A DNA stretch of 64,000 nt from NCBI GenBank assembly GCA_025642065.1, contig JAODUP010001182.1, forward strand, positions 26,001-90,000. Reading direction: 5' to 3'. Position numbers and translations under genes: made by a program. Shown in pieces: positions 43,989 to 56,239 of the stretch. The first letter of the stretch is position 1, and each line of letters starts with the position of its first letter. Under the pieces are notes generated by a model. The model was not told the origin of the DNA, did no database searches, and saw only the letters and a program-made list of their open reading frames with translations. The stretch is from Paralvinella palmiformis. Its lineage: Eukaryota > Annelida > Polychaeta > Terebellida > Alvinellidae.

Positions 43989-45340
43989 AGACAAAATACA
44001 TATATACATTAGTAGAGCTGTTGCCCTAATCTAAAGACTTAAATCAATAATTATAACTAATCGATTATATCGAAAATAAATCGAAACGATGTAAATGATA
44101 TTGAACACTTGTTGTTGGTGATTGATGTTGTTGTACAAATAACTAGATCTTTAGTGTATAAATTATACACAGAGAGGGGGGAGAGGGAGAGGGGGGAGAG
44201 CTATGTCAATATAAAAGACAGAAAGAACCATCCGAGCTTAGGCTTAGCCTTCTAATATATTCATCAGGGATGCTGGAAGCCATAGCTCCCTCATCGATTT
44301 GAACCTTATGATGTGAAACTCCAGTTCAAATCCTGGTCTTATCGGTAATTATGGGAAATTTTTCCCCGGCCGATCAATGTTCCTTTTAGGATGTGCATGC
44401 ATCTTTTTCCACTGACAAAAAAAGGAATTTAAATTGCGCACAAAAACGTTGTCTCCGTGTACGTCTCTGGCCTGTTTTATATGTTTCAACCGATTAAAGT
44501 CATATTTCAAGTGTTCGTATATTATCTGGGTTATATCACGTGATATACTTTGATTTATTATGAAAAGAATTGTTCGTCGAAACTAAATTATGCTTAAAAA
44601 ACGAACCCGAGAATTCGTTTTTGTGAATATCGTTTGGATGCGACGAGAAAAACTAAAAGCTGTCGAGTCAAAGCGAGAATTTATTATTTTAGTCGCCAAA
44701 AACAGGAAAATATGAAAAATATGTAAATAAAATAAAACACATATTAGTATTTGTTTAGACTGGTAATTAGCTATATAATGTTATATTATAAAAAGGTTAC
44801 TGCTTTAAATGCGTGTAAACAAATTGAAATTAGTATTGGTGTGTATTAGGTTTGTTGTTGTTTTTTCAAAAATAAATTAACACTTAACCGGACTTTATAA
44901 CCACACCGGACAAAACGCTACACAACACAAGTTTTGTTGCACACTTGTTATAACAAATTAGAAGGTACATCGATCTGAACCATATGTCCCATACAATAAA
45001 CACAGGTGTTATTATAATACGTTGATTTTTTTAAATTACTCGTACTCGCGAGTTTTAGGCATTCCGGAGCAACAAAAGTCGAATAGAATAACTCGGCAAT
45101 ATCCGCCATGTTGATCGAATGTCCGTACTGACGTCACGGGTGCGTGTGTGGTTTACAAACACTTTTGTTACAGCCTTACTTCAGCTTGAACTCGGAGGCT
45201 GACATTTTTGTTGTTGTATATATATTAACAATAAATAACGCAAAACAAATATTGTTTACCCTGAATTTTTCTCTGAGTATGGCAGTTTGAGGATAACACG
45301 AAGAAACCATTTGCAGAAGTTAATACAAAATGCTTATAAA
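43983..45340. other. Intergenic stretch, mostly AT-rich
   Basis: A tRNA-like B box (AGTTCAAATCCTG) lies at about 44324. A TGACGTCA site lies near 45130. Possible undefined transposon; no ends resolved. Confidence 0.35.
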
Positions 45341-45344
45341 TATA

Positions 45345-46136
45345 TAATCTATATACAAATAAATATACAATATACACGAATAAATATACTACCTACAATT
45401 AAATATACTACCTACAATTAAATATACAAGATACAAACAAATTTACTATATACAAATAAATATACTATGTACAAATAAATACACCATATAAAATTAAATA
45501 TACTACATACAAATAATTATACTATATACAAATAAATATACTGTATACAAATAAATACACTATATACAAATAAATATACAATATACACGAATAAATAAAC
45601 AAACAAAATACAATTAAAATATATTAAAAAATTAACCAAAAATTAAAAATACAAAAAAATTTTACATTTAAATATACTACATACAAATAATTATACTATA
45701 TACAAATAAATATACTGTATACAAATAAATACACTATATACAAATAAATATACAATATACACGAATAAATAAACAAACAAAATACAATTAAATATACTAT
45801 GTACAAATAAATACACCATATACAATTAAATATACTACATACAAATAATTATACTATATAAAAAAATAAATATACTATATACAAATAAATATACTGTATA
45901 CAAATAAATATACTATATACAAATAAATATACTATATACACAATAAATATACTATATACAAATAAATATACAATATACACGAATAAATAAACAAACAAAA
46001 TACAATTAAATATACTATGTACAAATAAATATACTATATACAAATAAATATACTGTATACAAATAAATATACTATATACAAATAAATATACTGTATACAA
46101 ATAAATATACTATATACAAATAAATATACTATATAC
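45345..46136. repeat. 19-bp minisatellite (ACAAATAAATATACTATAT)
   Basis: About 40 imperfect units, with blocks of several units repeated in the same order (higher-order repetition; compare 45500-45610 with 45680-45790). Confidence 0.95.
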
Positions 46137-46410
46137 ACAGAGTAAGTTGTCGTCATAGCGAAAAGACGACAATGACTGGAAGAATGTTAGACTTGCCTTT
46201 AGCCTAAATAAACTGACTTAGAGTTAATGATCCGGATATCTGATTACTTCAAGGACGTCCGACAACGTGATTCCGCGTCCCTCAATCATCATTAGAATAC
46301 AATTATCTGGATCATCGGGATACTAACAGAATTTAGGGAAATCGGTTATATGGTTCAATGGAAATGACGAACAAAGTATGGCTGGAAACGACTGTTAATC
46401 ATACAGCTAA

Positions 46411-46425
46411 ACACACACACACACA

Positions 46426-46513
<88 letters not shown>

Positions 46514-46575
46514 GTGTGTGTGTGTGTGTGTGTGCGTGCTGCGTGCGTGCGTGCGTGCGTGCGTGCGTGTGTGTG
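46411..46575. repeat. (AC)n(TC)n(AT)n(GT)n(GCGT)n microsatellite cluster
   Basis: Consecutive short pure blocks. The open frames across it are artefacts. Confidence 0.92.
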
Positions 46576-46734
46576 TCACAATATATCCATGGCTGACGCA
46601 TGGATTTCGTGACACCTCGTGGCACAAGAAAATCGTCCCCATACTGTTGCGTATTTACATCTGTCACTGAATTCTCACTCACTGCCTCACTGCCTCACTG
46701 CTTCACTCTTTCTGCTGCAACACTTTCCGGAAGC

Positions 46735-46800
46735 GAAGTGGCCAGTCGACTGTGACTTAAACCTTCAGGTTGTGGGTTCGAATCCAGAATACAACTTTAT
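46735..46800 (+). mobile_element. tRNA-like SINE head
   Basis: A-box-like AGTGGCCAGTCGACTGTG and B box GTGGGTTCGAATCCAG at tRNA spacing. Confidence 0.4.
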
Positions 46801-47324
46801 CATCAGCATCATTAGCTATGTCCTCTTGATCTCTTTATGTAAAGAGCATCATATATATACTGACCTCGGGAACTTTGACTGGACGACACCAGCAAGGTCA
46901 TCGCGATAGGACAATGCTGATAAGGTCACAATGATATGGTTACGATTAGAGCTAGACAATGATAAAGTCACGGTGATAAAGCGATGTTGATGATACCCCT
47001 GACAACGACACGGTAACGATAAGACACAACCATCAGGTTGCGATGAGAAGGTTGTCATAACAAATGTCAAAGGCACATGTTCACGGATTAGCGGATAGAG
47101 ATCGTGAGGTCACTGTGTCAAGGTTGCGATAATAATATGCCGTTAACCCAGTTATTGCCTCTGCCTGAATGATGTATCATCCTCGAATGAAAGACTTCGT
47201 GACGAATGCCGTTTTGCCATAGGCAGTGATCGCTAGGATAAACAAACTAATCACCAATTCACTTATTCACTCGCTCGCTCACTCATTCATTCCAATAAAT
47301 GCGACAAACGTTAGTCAGAGAATG

Positions 47325-47394
47325 AATGCGATTCAAACCCGGGCCTTTTCGTTTTCTCGTCCGCCGTTCTACTCACTGAGCCATCGTGACACGC
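47325..47394 (-). mobile_element. tRNA-like SINE head, minus strand
   Basis: Minus strand: GATGGCTCAGTGAGTAGAAC (A box) and CCGGGTTTGAATCGC (B box). Confidence 0.4.
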
Positions 47395-47989
47395 GGGTAG
47401 GCGTCACCACGACGGAGCCATCGCTCTGAGGAACAATACGTCATCGATCCGGATCTGATGTACCGGGACACGGCGTAAATATCGCCACAAACGGCAGTAT
47501 CGTAAGCGGCAGGCCGAGAGGAAGTGGAACAGACTAGCCACAACTAGGGCACACGATGTAAACACAACATAGGCTACTTCGGACATCACTCGCCCCCTTA
47601 ACCAACTGGACAAACAGCCTTAAAGCGATTATCCAGATATTCTGTTTGCCCTTTTCCGAATAGCTTTCTCCGACTCTACGTGTTCGGCTGTTTTGGCTCG
47701 GGGTCTCCCCGAATGACTGGATACTATCGACATTATAATCGTGATTAAGAACGTAGAAGCTTTCCGATAGGATATCCGTCATTTCCAAGGACGGCTACAT
47801 CGAAAGTAGATCGTGATCCGGAGAGAGAGAGGGGGGGGTTGGGGGTTGGATGATATATCGAAATCCGGAAAAGAAAAAAAAAACACAGACCCTCAAGGAC
47901 CAATGCATGCTTTGTCTTTGTCAAAGTTCGGTAGCAGCAATTGATCAAGGAGCTATTCCATCCCCAGTAGTTTTTATAACAAACCACCG

Positions 47990-48160
47990 GGAGGGGGCGC
48001 TCTGATAGCATACTGGATATAGCGCATTGCGTTGTGAGGTCAAATCCTGATTTTTATCCGTGTTTGTAGGACTTGTCCCAAAGGGGTCGCCCGACGGACA
48101 TATGTTCCAGGTGTGGCCTGATCCAGGGCTAAAAACCAACATCCCATTCATTTACCATCC
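47990..48160 (+). mobile_element. SINE-like element, diverged
   Basis: tRNA-like start (TACTGGATATAGCGCATTGC), degraded B box (AGGTCAAATCCTG), then GTGTTTGTAGGACTTGTCCC and CAGGTGTGGCCTGATCCAGG. The order recalls the GGGATGTTT family. Confidence 0.35.
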
Positions 48161-48484
48161 AAATACATTCTGCTTACGAGGCGTTCGACAATATACTTAT
48201 TTCCAGCATACATATGCGTTTCCTGTTAGTAAATAGCGTCTGGATCCTCCTCCTAGTGAATGGTAGCCATCGTATCTATATTAAGGGCATGCTTGTACTA
48301 GATATATATAATCAGTTGCCCTCCAGTATTAAAGCTCTATTAGTAACCCAAATCCAGATTGAAGACTGCTGGCGAAAGAACTTTTAGACACCGAATTGCA
48401 CAATCTCGCTGAAGTAACGAGGACAACAGATTAAAAAATATATTATTATTGTTATTATTATTATTGTTGTGGTTGCTATTGTTG

Positions 48485-48526
48485 TTGTTACTACTACTAC
48501 TACTACTACTAATACTACTAATATTA
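48485..48526. repeat. (ACT)n tract 5' of the LINE
   Basis: TACTACTAC with AATACT variants. It matches the tract that resumes after the LINE at 49340. Confidence 0.85.
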
Positions 48527-49320
48527 ACCACATTGTGTTAAATCCCTAAAGACACCAGCATTACAGATGGGTACATCTTCGATTACCCCTAATGGGTCAG
48601 TACAAAATCTAGAGGTTATTTTTGACCAATGTATTAACATGCATGAACATGTCACATCTGTATTCCGAGCTGCCTACTAGCATCTTAAGAACATCCACTA
48701 TTTAAAAACATTCTTGACACAAGAATCACTTGTAACTGTAGTTCATGCCTTTGTTACATCTCGTATAGACTATTGTAACTCCCTGTTATGTGGCATATCT
48801 GATTATAACATTAATCGCCTTCAGCGAATTCAGAATAGTGCAGCTCGCATTGTAACAAATACTAGAAAATATGATCATATCACCCCAATTCTTCAAAAAC
48901 TACATTGGCTACCTGTTAGACAGCGTATCCATTTTAAGATTCTGTTAATAACTTATAAATCTATTAATGATATGGCGCCAGAATACCTGTGTGAACTGGT
49001 TTCCATTAGAAAGTCATCCCGAAAACTCAGGTCATCCAGTCAGATACTATTGCAGGTGCCAGTGTCTCGGCTCAAGTCATATGGTGATTGTGCATTTAGT
49101 GTTGCAGCTCCCACTTTGTGGAATAAGTTGCAGGCAAATATTAGAAATGCATCGTCTCTTGGAAATTTTAAATCTCTTCTAAAAACACACCTATTTAAGG
49201 TCGCTTTCGCAGAAGTTTTTTCACAGACATATTATTTGGGGTATTATTATATTATATATTATTTGTACAGCGCCTTTGAATGGCTCCTGCTAGTATGATA
49301 GCTCTATTAAATATACATTA
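48527..49320 (+). pseudogene. 5'-truncated LINE copy (RT C-terminus and 3' UTR)
   Basis: The frame encodes the post-RT region: SRIDYCNSLLCGISDYNINR, LHWLPVRQRIHFKILLITYK and LWNKLQANIRNASSLGNFKS. An in-frame TAG precedes HLKNIHYLKT. It is closely similar to the minus-strand copy at 50785 and is flanked by (ACT)n on both sides. It ends with the 3' terminus TTTGTACAGCGCCTTTGAAT. Confidence 0.88.
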
Positions 49321-49323
49321 TTA

Positions 49324-49640
49324 TTATTATTATTACTAATTTTATTACTACTACTACTACTACTACTAATACTACTACTAATACTACTAATACTAATACT
49401 AATACTAATACTAATACTAATACTAATACTACTAATACTACTAATACTATTACTTCTACTACTACTACTAATAATAATAATATTACTACTACTACTACTA
49501 TTACTACTACTACTACTATTACTACTAATACTACTAATATTACTAATACTACTACTACTACTATTACTAATATTACTAATATTACTACTACTACTACTAC
49601 TACTAGTACTACTACTTCTACTAGTACTACTTACGACTCG
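49324..49640. repeat. (ATT)n and (ACT)n trinucleotide block
   Basis: A LINE-derived ATT tail, then about 300 bp of ACT/AAT units. Confidence 0.93.
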
Positions 49641-49989
49641 TCAACTGGCTGATTTTTAGCAAGACGTTCAATAGATCTTCACGACCTTCACCTTGCCTTT
49701 CCTAAACAGAAGGTAAACCAACACGGCTTTGTTTGGAAATATTTTTTGTTTTAATTTTTTTTCACACGTTTGACACTTTTAGAAGCCCCCACTCACAACC
49801 GAAGACCTTCACTGAAAAATAAACTAAGTACATCAGTACATGTTGAGGGTATCCAGAATAGCTTCAAAGAGTCTGCTAACGTGGAATTGGAGACGACTCT
49901 GATACTTACACTACCACTAACACACGAACAGTAAATTTAATAGCAACACTAGCAAATCCTAGTTTGTAGAGTAAAATGTAGCAATTTAT

Positions 49990-49992
<3 letters not shown>

Positions 49993-50049
<57 letters not shown>
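49993..50049. repeat. (AT)n microsatellite
   Basis: About 28 units. Confidence 0.95.
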
Positions 50050-50051
<2 letters not shown>

Positions 50052-50066
50052 AACATTCACAGATAG

Positions 50067-50204
50067 TTATAGAACACCAAATATCTTCATGCAGTCGTAT
50101 ATTAATCCTTTGATGTTTTGTGGCCGACAGCGGGTGATATAGTCTTCGACAATGACATCGATACTAAAGCGGACGATATCCCGCATTGAACCACCGAAAT
50201 CCAT
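50067..50204 (-). CDS. Hypothetical small ORF or terminal exon, minus strand
   Basis: A 45-codon ORF with good start context (G at -3 and +4) reads MDFGGSMRDIVRFSIDVIVE and continues to a TAA stop. The frame is open upstream to a plausible acceptor (CTTTCGCCGACGTCAG). The sequence is balanced in composition and lies next to an (AT)n tract. I do not recognise it. It could be a real terminal exon or a chance ORF. Confidence 0.18.
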   Translation of the reverse strand: MDFGGSMRDIVRFSIDVIVEDYITRCRPQNIKGLIYDCMKIFGVL

Positions 50205-50299
50205 CTCCGACCGAACGTCGCAAAAACATCTTCGTTGTCCAAATTGTCTCGCCGCAAATGTTCTAACCTGACGTCGGCGAAAGAGAGAACACAAACTTT

Positions 50300-50758
50300 A
50301 CGACAACTGACAGCTAAACATCGTAAACATGGATGATTATAGCTTGTTGTGGTCTAGGGATGACATTCCCGCGGCTTTAGAGCTGCTTAACAGCCCTTTG
50401 TCTAACCATGCTTACACCCTTCCACCCCCATCCCCCCCCCACCTCGTTAATGCCATGTTCTCATGGGAAACAAACGTAACATTCCATAATCCCGTTCTTC
50501 GGGCAAAGCCGAGTTTGTTCCACGTCTATGGACGCCATCCGTCCCTCTCAACGTCTTCTGAGGGATACTGAATGATGTTCCGTTTACTAACGAGAGTTAG
50601 ACTTTTCCACGGACTGGGTGGGTTTGCCTCGGCGCTTGACTCAGCCGGAAACAAACGCCCAGGTGCTACCCCCAAGGTAATCAGCTTTTCCCCGGTGGAT
50701 GAAACATCCCATGGATGTAAACAGCTCAGGTAGTCGATCCTACGATCTCAAGATATCG
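50300..50758. other. Intergenic stretch, nothing firm recognised
   Basis: Balanced composition. The last 60 bp (GGATGAAACATCCCATGGAT) resemble the GGGATGTTTC SINE-like family in reverse. Confidence 0.35.
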
Positions 50759-50759
50759 T

Positions 50760-50784
50760 ACGATGATGATAATTGATGTTTTAA
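50760..50784 (-). mobile_element. SINE-A tail, separated from its body by a LINE
   Basis: GATGATGATAATTGATGTTT is the reverse complement of the SINE-A 3' tail. The rest of a minus-strand SINE-A resumes at 53511-53517, on the far side of the LINE. Confidence 0.6.
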
Positions 50785-53510
50785 TAATAATAAAATAATG
50801 TATATTTAATAAAGCGCCCTTACTAGCAGGAGCCATTCAAAGGCGCTGTACAAATAATATGTAATATAATAATACCCCAAATAATATGTCTGTAAAAACC
50901 CTGTAATGATTTAAAAGATAATAATTATTTATCTGTGAAAGCAACCTTAAATAGGTGTGTTTTCGAAGAGACTTAAAATTTCCAAGAGTCGACGCATTTC
51001 TAATATTTGCCGGCAACTTATTCCACAAAGTGGGAGCTGCAACACTAAATGCACAATCACCATATGACTTGAGCCGAGACACTGGCACCTGCAATAGTAT
51101 CTGACTGGATGACCTTAATTTTCGGGAAACCAGTTCACACAGGTATTCTGGCGCTATATCATTAACAGATTTATAAGTTATTAACAGAATCTTAAAATGG
51201 ATACGCTGTCTAACAGGTAGCCAATGTAGTTTTGGAAGAATTGGGGTGATATGATCATATTTTCTAGTATTTGTTACTATGCGAGCTGCACTATTCTGAA
51301 TTCGCTGAAGGCGATTAATGTTATAATCAGATATGCCATATAACAGGGAGTTACAATAGTCTATACGAGATGTAACAAAGGCATGAACTACAGTTACAAG
51401 TGTTTCTTGTGTCAAGATGGCTTTTAAACAGTGGATGTTCTTAAGATGCTAGTAGGCAGCTCGGCATACTGATGTGACATGTTCATGCATGTTAATACAT
51501 TGGTCAAAAATAACCCCTAGATTTTGTACTGACGCATTAGGGGTAATCGAAGATGCACCCATCTGTAATGCTGATGTCTTTAGGGATTTAACACAATGTG
51601 GTGATGCCAAATATAAAATATTTGTTTATTATCATTTAGTTTTAGAAGATTTTTAGTCATCCATAGCCAAATATTGGCAATACAGTGTTCTAAATTCTTC
51701 AAGGAAGAGGGGAAATTTAACTCATTGTCAGGATCTAGTGATATATATGTAGCTGTGTGTCATCAGCATACAAGCGATATTTAACCCCATATCGCTGCAC
51801 AATGATCCCAAGAGGACGGGCATACATTGTGAAAACCAGAGAAACCAAGAACTGAACCCTGTGGTACACCAGATAACAAAAACTGAATGTCAGATCAAAT
51901 ACGATGAACAGACACTCTCTGGGAGCATTGTTCCAGATAGGATCTAAACCATTCAAGTACTGACAGACCAAACATGTCTTTTAACCTAGAGAAAAGTACA
52001 TTATGGTCAACTGTATCAAATGCAGCAGACAGGTCCAGAAGAACAAGTATTACTGGCTTACCTTGATCAATTGACATCATAATATAATTTTTCACCCTAA
52101 CCAAGGCTGTTTCAGTGCTGTGACCACTTTTATAGGCAGACTGTAGTGATTCATTAAGGTTATTATTGATTAAATATTTGTTTAGATGGAAAGCAACTGT
52201 CTTTTCTATAACTTTAGATAAAAATGTAAGATTTGAAACAGGTCTGTAATTGTTGAGAATATTACAGTCCATAGTGTGGTTTTTATTAATGGTTTTACAA
52301 GGGCAGCTTTCATGGATCTTGGGGAAAACACCCAGAGATAATGATTTATTAACTATATTTGTAATTGGGTTTATCAGAACATCCAGACAGTCTTTCACAA
52401 GCCATGTAGGCATAGGGTTAACTGCACAGAAAGCATTAGATGACCTTTTCAGCAACTGTCTGATATCAGTCTCTATAAAAGGCTCAAATGTATCCATCAT
52501 GGATATGCAGGACTCTTCTACCAATGGCTTACCCTGTGATAAGGTGCTGGACTGGAACCCACTATGTATATTTAATATTTTTTGACAAAAGAAGTTATTA
52601 AAACAATGGGCCATATCTTTATCTGAGTTGATATTATTTGGGAGGACAGTTTGACTTTTATGTAATACTTTATTCACAACACTGAAAACAGTCCTTTAAT
52701 TTCCCTTGGGTGCTTTGATCTTTTTATTATAATATTCAGATTTAGCAGAGGCAAGGGTATTTTTAACGAGAATTTTACTGACCTTGAACATTTCAAAATG
52801 AACACACAAACTGGTCCTGATCCACAGCCGCTCACAATACCTTCTGTGTCTCTTTGCAGCCTGTATGTTCTTATTATACCATGGAAGCATTGGTCCGCTT
52901 GGCATTTCCTTTATCCTCAAAGGTGCATGTTCATCTACAATGTCTCTCAATGTACTATCATAGAGATCCACCAGATGATCCACATCATCCTGTGGATCCA
53001 ATACCAGAGAAGAGACTTGCAGATCAACAAAAAAGCCTCCTTGTCATTTTGACTTATATCTTCTATATGAAATAACCTTTAGCTGAAACAGATTGTTTCT
53101 GTAAAGATACATTAATGTTAACAAGGAAATGATCAGACAGCATGGAAGACACAGACACACCCTTAATCAAATTGTCATCATCACGGGAGATGACAAAATC
53201 TAAGATGTGACCATGTCTGTGTGTTCTTTCTTGGACATGCTGCCTGAGATTGGCAGATCTAAGAATGTCAGCCAGTTGTTTGGTATCTGCATTCCTCTGG
53301 CAATCCCAATGTATATTGAAATCACCTAAGATCAACAGATGACCGCTGTTAGTAGCAAGAGAGTCAACAAATCCCGAAAATTCCTTGAAGAAATATGCTG
53401 CTTTCAGGCCATTTTTCTTAGTGGGGTGTAATCGGTAGATAATAGCTACACGAACACTTATCCCCCTCAGATACAAAAGTCAGTTGGTAATTTTCAAAAG
53501 ACTTAGCCAC
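50785..53510 (-). pseudogene. CR1-like LINE, 5'-truncated, with endonuclease end, RT and 3' terminus
   Basis: On the minus strand, in order: endonuclease C-terminal part (LILGDFNIHWD, HGHILDFVISRDDD, SDHF; 53063-53476), a linker (52696-53001), and the RT (NYRPVSNL, LQSAYKSGHSTETALV, LVLLDLSAAFDTVDH at 51895-52677; YADDTQLHIY near 51745). The post-RT region follows (50837-51415), then the GCGCC...AGGAGCC terminus. At least three frameshifts and stops make it dead. The endonuclease N-terminus and ORF1 are missing. It is the longest LINE in the window. Confidence 0.9.
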
Positions 53511-53656
53511 GGGTCGAGCTAAATGGGCCGCGCGATCTCCAAAGGTAATGAAGCGAAGTCAAAGATGAAACAACCTTCAGATATGCCCACGCCGAGATTC
53601 GAACACGGCTGATAGTGATCTGTGGTCCAATACGTTACCGTTATACCACAGAGGAA
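53511..53656 (-). mobile_element. SINE-A head and body, minus strand, split by the LINE
   Basis: Minus strand: CTCTGTGGTATAACGGTAAC head, B box GTGTTCGAATCTC and body AAGGTTGTTTCATCTTTGAC to GGCCCATTTAGC, then GTGGC. About 12 bp before the expected tail are lost. Confidence 0.8.
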
Positions 53657-53930
53657 AACATGGTAATGCGGTGGTTACTGCATTATGGGAATTATGCAAA
53701 ACATTCTTTCTGCACAATGTTTCTCTAAAATCTAAATTCTGCTTAAATGTTATATGATATTTGAAGGGAATGGCTCAATACAGCATGACCAACATTTTAA
53801 GTATTTCGTCTGCACAAAGATTAATCCATGAAATAGTTGAAATTATTTCAGTAAAACAAAATGTCTTCTCCACAGACAACGGTTTTTGTGTTAGTCAGCC
53901 TTATAACTATTGATTAAGAAACAGTTTCTG
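53657..53930. other. Intergenic stretch, nothing recognised
   Basis: AT-rich, no gene or repeat family seen. Confidence 0.4.
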
Positions 53931-54260
53931 GCGCACCAGCGCCATCTGGCGAATTTCAATTAAGCACTTCTATCCGGGAATATCGTTTGTTCATTTCTCC
54001 TCCATGGCCCCGGATGTGACGCGGTTTCGAACTTGGCAACGGCTCCTTTTAATTAATTTCGATTAATTTTCGCATAGTTCACTCGAACCATTCTCCATCC
54101 GGGATGACGAAAGTCCGTGTGTCACGTGATCGGACAATGGCCGCCGAGCGAGTCCGCGACGAGATCACGAGCCGGAACCGGAAACGGTAGCTCTCAGCCT
54201 AACGGATCGAGGGCGGCATTCAATAGAAGGGCGACATTGCTGCATTTCTAAAACATTTCT
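53930..54260. promoter_or_regulatory. CpG-rich block, possible conserved element
   Basis: Dense CpG, with GTGTGTCACGTGATCGG and GCCGAGCGAGTCCGCGACG. It is repeat-free and lies 5' of the candidate minus-strand exon region. Function unknown. Confidence 0.22.
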
Positions 54261-54430
54261 CATTCTGGATCTGACGGAATCCGGATTAACAAGTTATTCG
54301 ACGAAGGCTCCAAATGAGATATTGATCCACGGTTAGCCAACGATGCCAACTTCCGGTGTCGTTTCCCGCGGCCAGATGTCGAATTCGGGGTACCCTTTCT
54401 AGAACCAACCATTCGCCCACTGGTACTCAC

Positions 54431-54516
54431 CTTTTCCTGAAATAATACCCATTCTGGATATAAAAATGGTACTAGGTGGATCCAAGAGATTCTGGGACAG
54501 GCGGTCCAAGTCCAGG
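54431..54516 (-). CDS. Candidate isolated internal exon, minus strand
   Basis: On the minus strand a TTTACTACAG acceptor and an AAAAG|GTGAGT donor bound 86 bases. One frame reads LDLDRLSQNLLDPPSTIFIS and then RMGIISGK. The donor is strong and the peptide is not low-complexity. No neighbouring exon was found and the family is not recognised, so this may be chance. Confidence 0.18.
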
Positions 54517-55059
54517 CTGTAGTAAACCAAGCTCGACAGCACTCAGTAACAGATTGAGTGATGGGAAATAGGGAGGGATACACTCTGTATCCAGGATCAT
54601 TTGATAACAAACGTGTTCCTGATTTGAGATGATTTAATTATCACAGGGTAATAACAACATTTTGAAGTCTAAACTTTTACGAAATCCTGAAAGAAATGAT
54701 CTTATAATCATCGCCTGTGAGGAGAGACTCTGTGTAAATCGTTCCTGATTGATTGATTGATAGGTTCAATTATCGATGTATTGATCTCCTTCAACGGATA
54801 ATTGAATTATAAAACTCCACGGCTAGGGAACACATGCTAGGAATAGAAAGACGAACTGGTTGACTGACTCTCATCTGCGGATAACACACACTCACATATA
54901 CATACACACACACACACACGCGCGTCTAGGTATAAAGTTTGTAAAGCGATGATGCTTTGAGGAAATAAACAGCAATAAAAATATCTATATCACTCAAAAA
55001 CTGTTGGTGATTCCACCTTTTTTAGAGTTTTGTTGCACAACGACTTGGGACTGATAAGA

Positions 55060-55190
55060 TAATGCTCATGTCTCATCTTGAAAAGTCGCTTTTCTGGAGT
55101 CAGTATCGTGATGATTCTTTCAGAGTTTGAGTTCTCAATATAGATTCTCTGTACCGGTGCCTTATTCCAAACTGCTAACATAGACTCACA
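55060..55190 (-). repeat. GT-repeat family copy 3
   Basis: Minus strand: GGAATAAGGCACCGGTACAG, CTCAAACTCTGAAAGAATC and GCGACTTTTCAAGATGAGAC. It joins (GT)n (read on this strand) at its 5' edge. The hairpin is degraded. Confidence 0.65.
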
Positions 55191-55200
55191 CACATACACG

Positions 55201-55250
<50 letters not shown>

Positions 55251-55301
55251 CATACACGCATACACGTGCAGACACAGACCCACATATATATATATATATA
55301 T

Positions 55302-55332
<31 letters not shown>
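55191..55332. repeat. (AC)n, (AT)n and (GT)n microsatellites
   Basis: AC at 55187-55214, AT at 55215-55247, AT then GT at 55282-55331. Confidence 0.92.
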
Positions 55333-55337
<5 letters not shown>

Positions 55338-55379
55338 TCCCGTCTTATACTTCGATCTAGACGTTTATTATTACAGATG

Positions 55380-56200
55380 ACGACCGACTTCCACGCTTCT
55401 GATGACGTATATTGACGTTATCTCAACGTAACGACGTCATTTAGCCACGTGATCAAACAGCTCACGTGATCAGGTTCTGCCATCGGCATACCAACTGTAG
55501 ACTTGGCGATATCGGTCTCTGTCTGTCAGGACCAGCCGAACTATACAGCGACTACCGTATAGGACTACCTTATACTTGAAATGATAATATGGAATACAAG
55601 TGGCCCCTGTTTATGGCGACCGATATTTGTCTTTTCACTTACAAGCACTGACGACAGTGACACCTGTGTTATATGAATACCGTTTTCTGTAGCATCGGTG
55701 GTATACAGTGGTTCCTGTATAGCTTGGTATCTGTCTGTAATGACCGCGTACTGTATTGTCGTTGTTATTATTGTTGTTGCCGTTACTACTGCCGTTGTCG
55801 TTGTTGTTGCTGCTGCTGCTGCTGTTGCTAGCGGTGGTCTCCAGTGGTCACGGTCTTCACCGACCGACTTTACCCAACAACCGTGAATTAACAGTAACAA
55901 TGAACTAATCTTTCCTTCGGTGCCTGTCTATAGTGACCACTATCCGAGATGACAGCCACGTCCATTGATTCCTTACGCTAGCGGTAACAAGTTTCACAGT
56001 TTTTACTCTACAGCGATCTCTGCATTAGGCGACCCGCGTCCCAAGTGAAGGCCATTTCGAGTGGTCCCCGTAATCAACGACTACCGGCTCCAAATAGCTC
56101 ATCCGAGTACTCTGCCCAATAGCAGTTGTCCTTTGTGTAGCTCTCCTACAGTGGGCCCTTTGTCCGACGAGTACTGTTGAGTTTTTAAACTTTGTCAGTG
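55380..56200. other. Intergenic GC-balanced stretch, nothing recognised
   Basis: An imperfect (GTT)/(GCT) block lies at 55760-55835. Clustered ACGTCA/CACGTGA sites lie at 55405-55475. Repeated TATAGTGACC/TACAGCGACT-like motifs hint at an old degenerate array. Confidence 0.35.
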
Positions 56201-56206
56201 TCATCA

Positions 56207-56239
<33 letters not shown>

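Noticed and set aside
45345..46136. CRISPR array
   Set aside because: Units are 19 bp, directly adjacent with no spacers, AT-rich and in a eukaryotic setting. It is a minisatellite.
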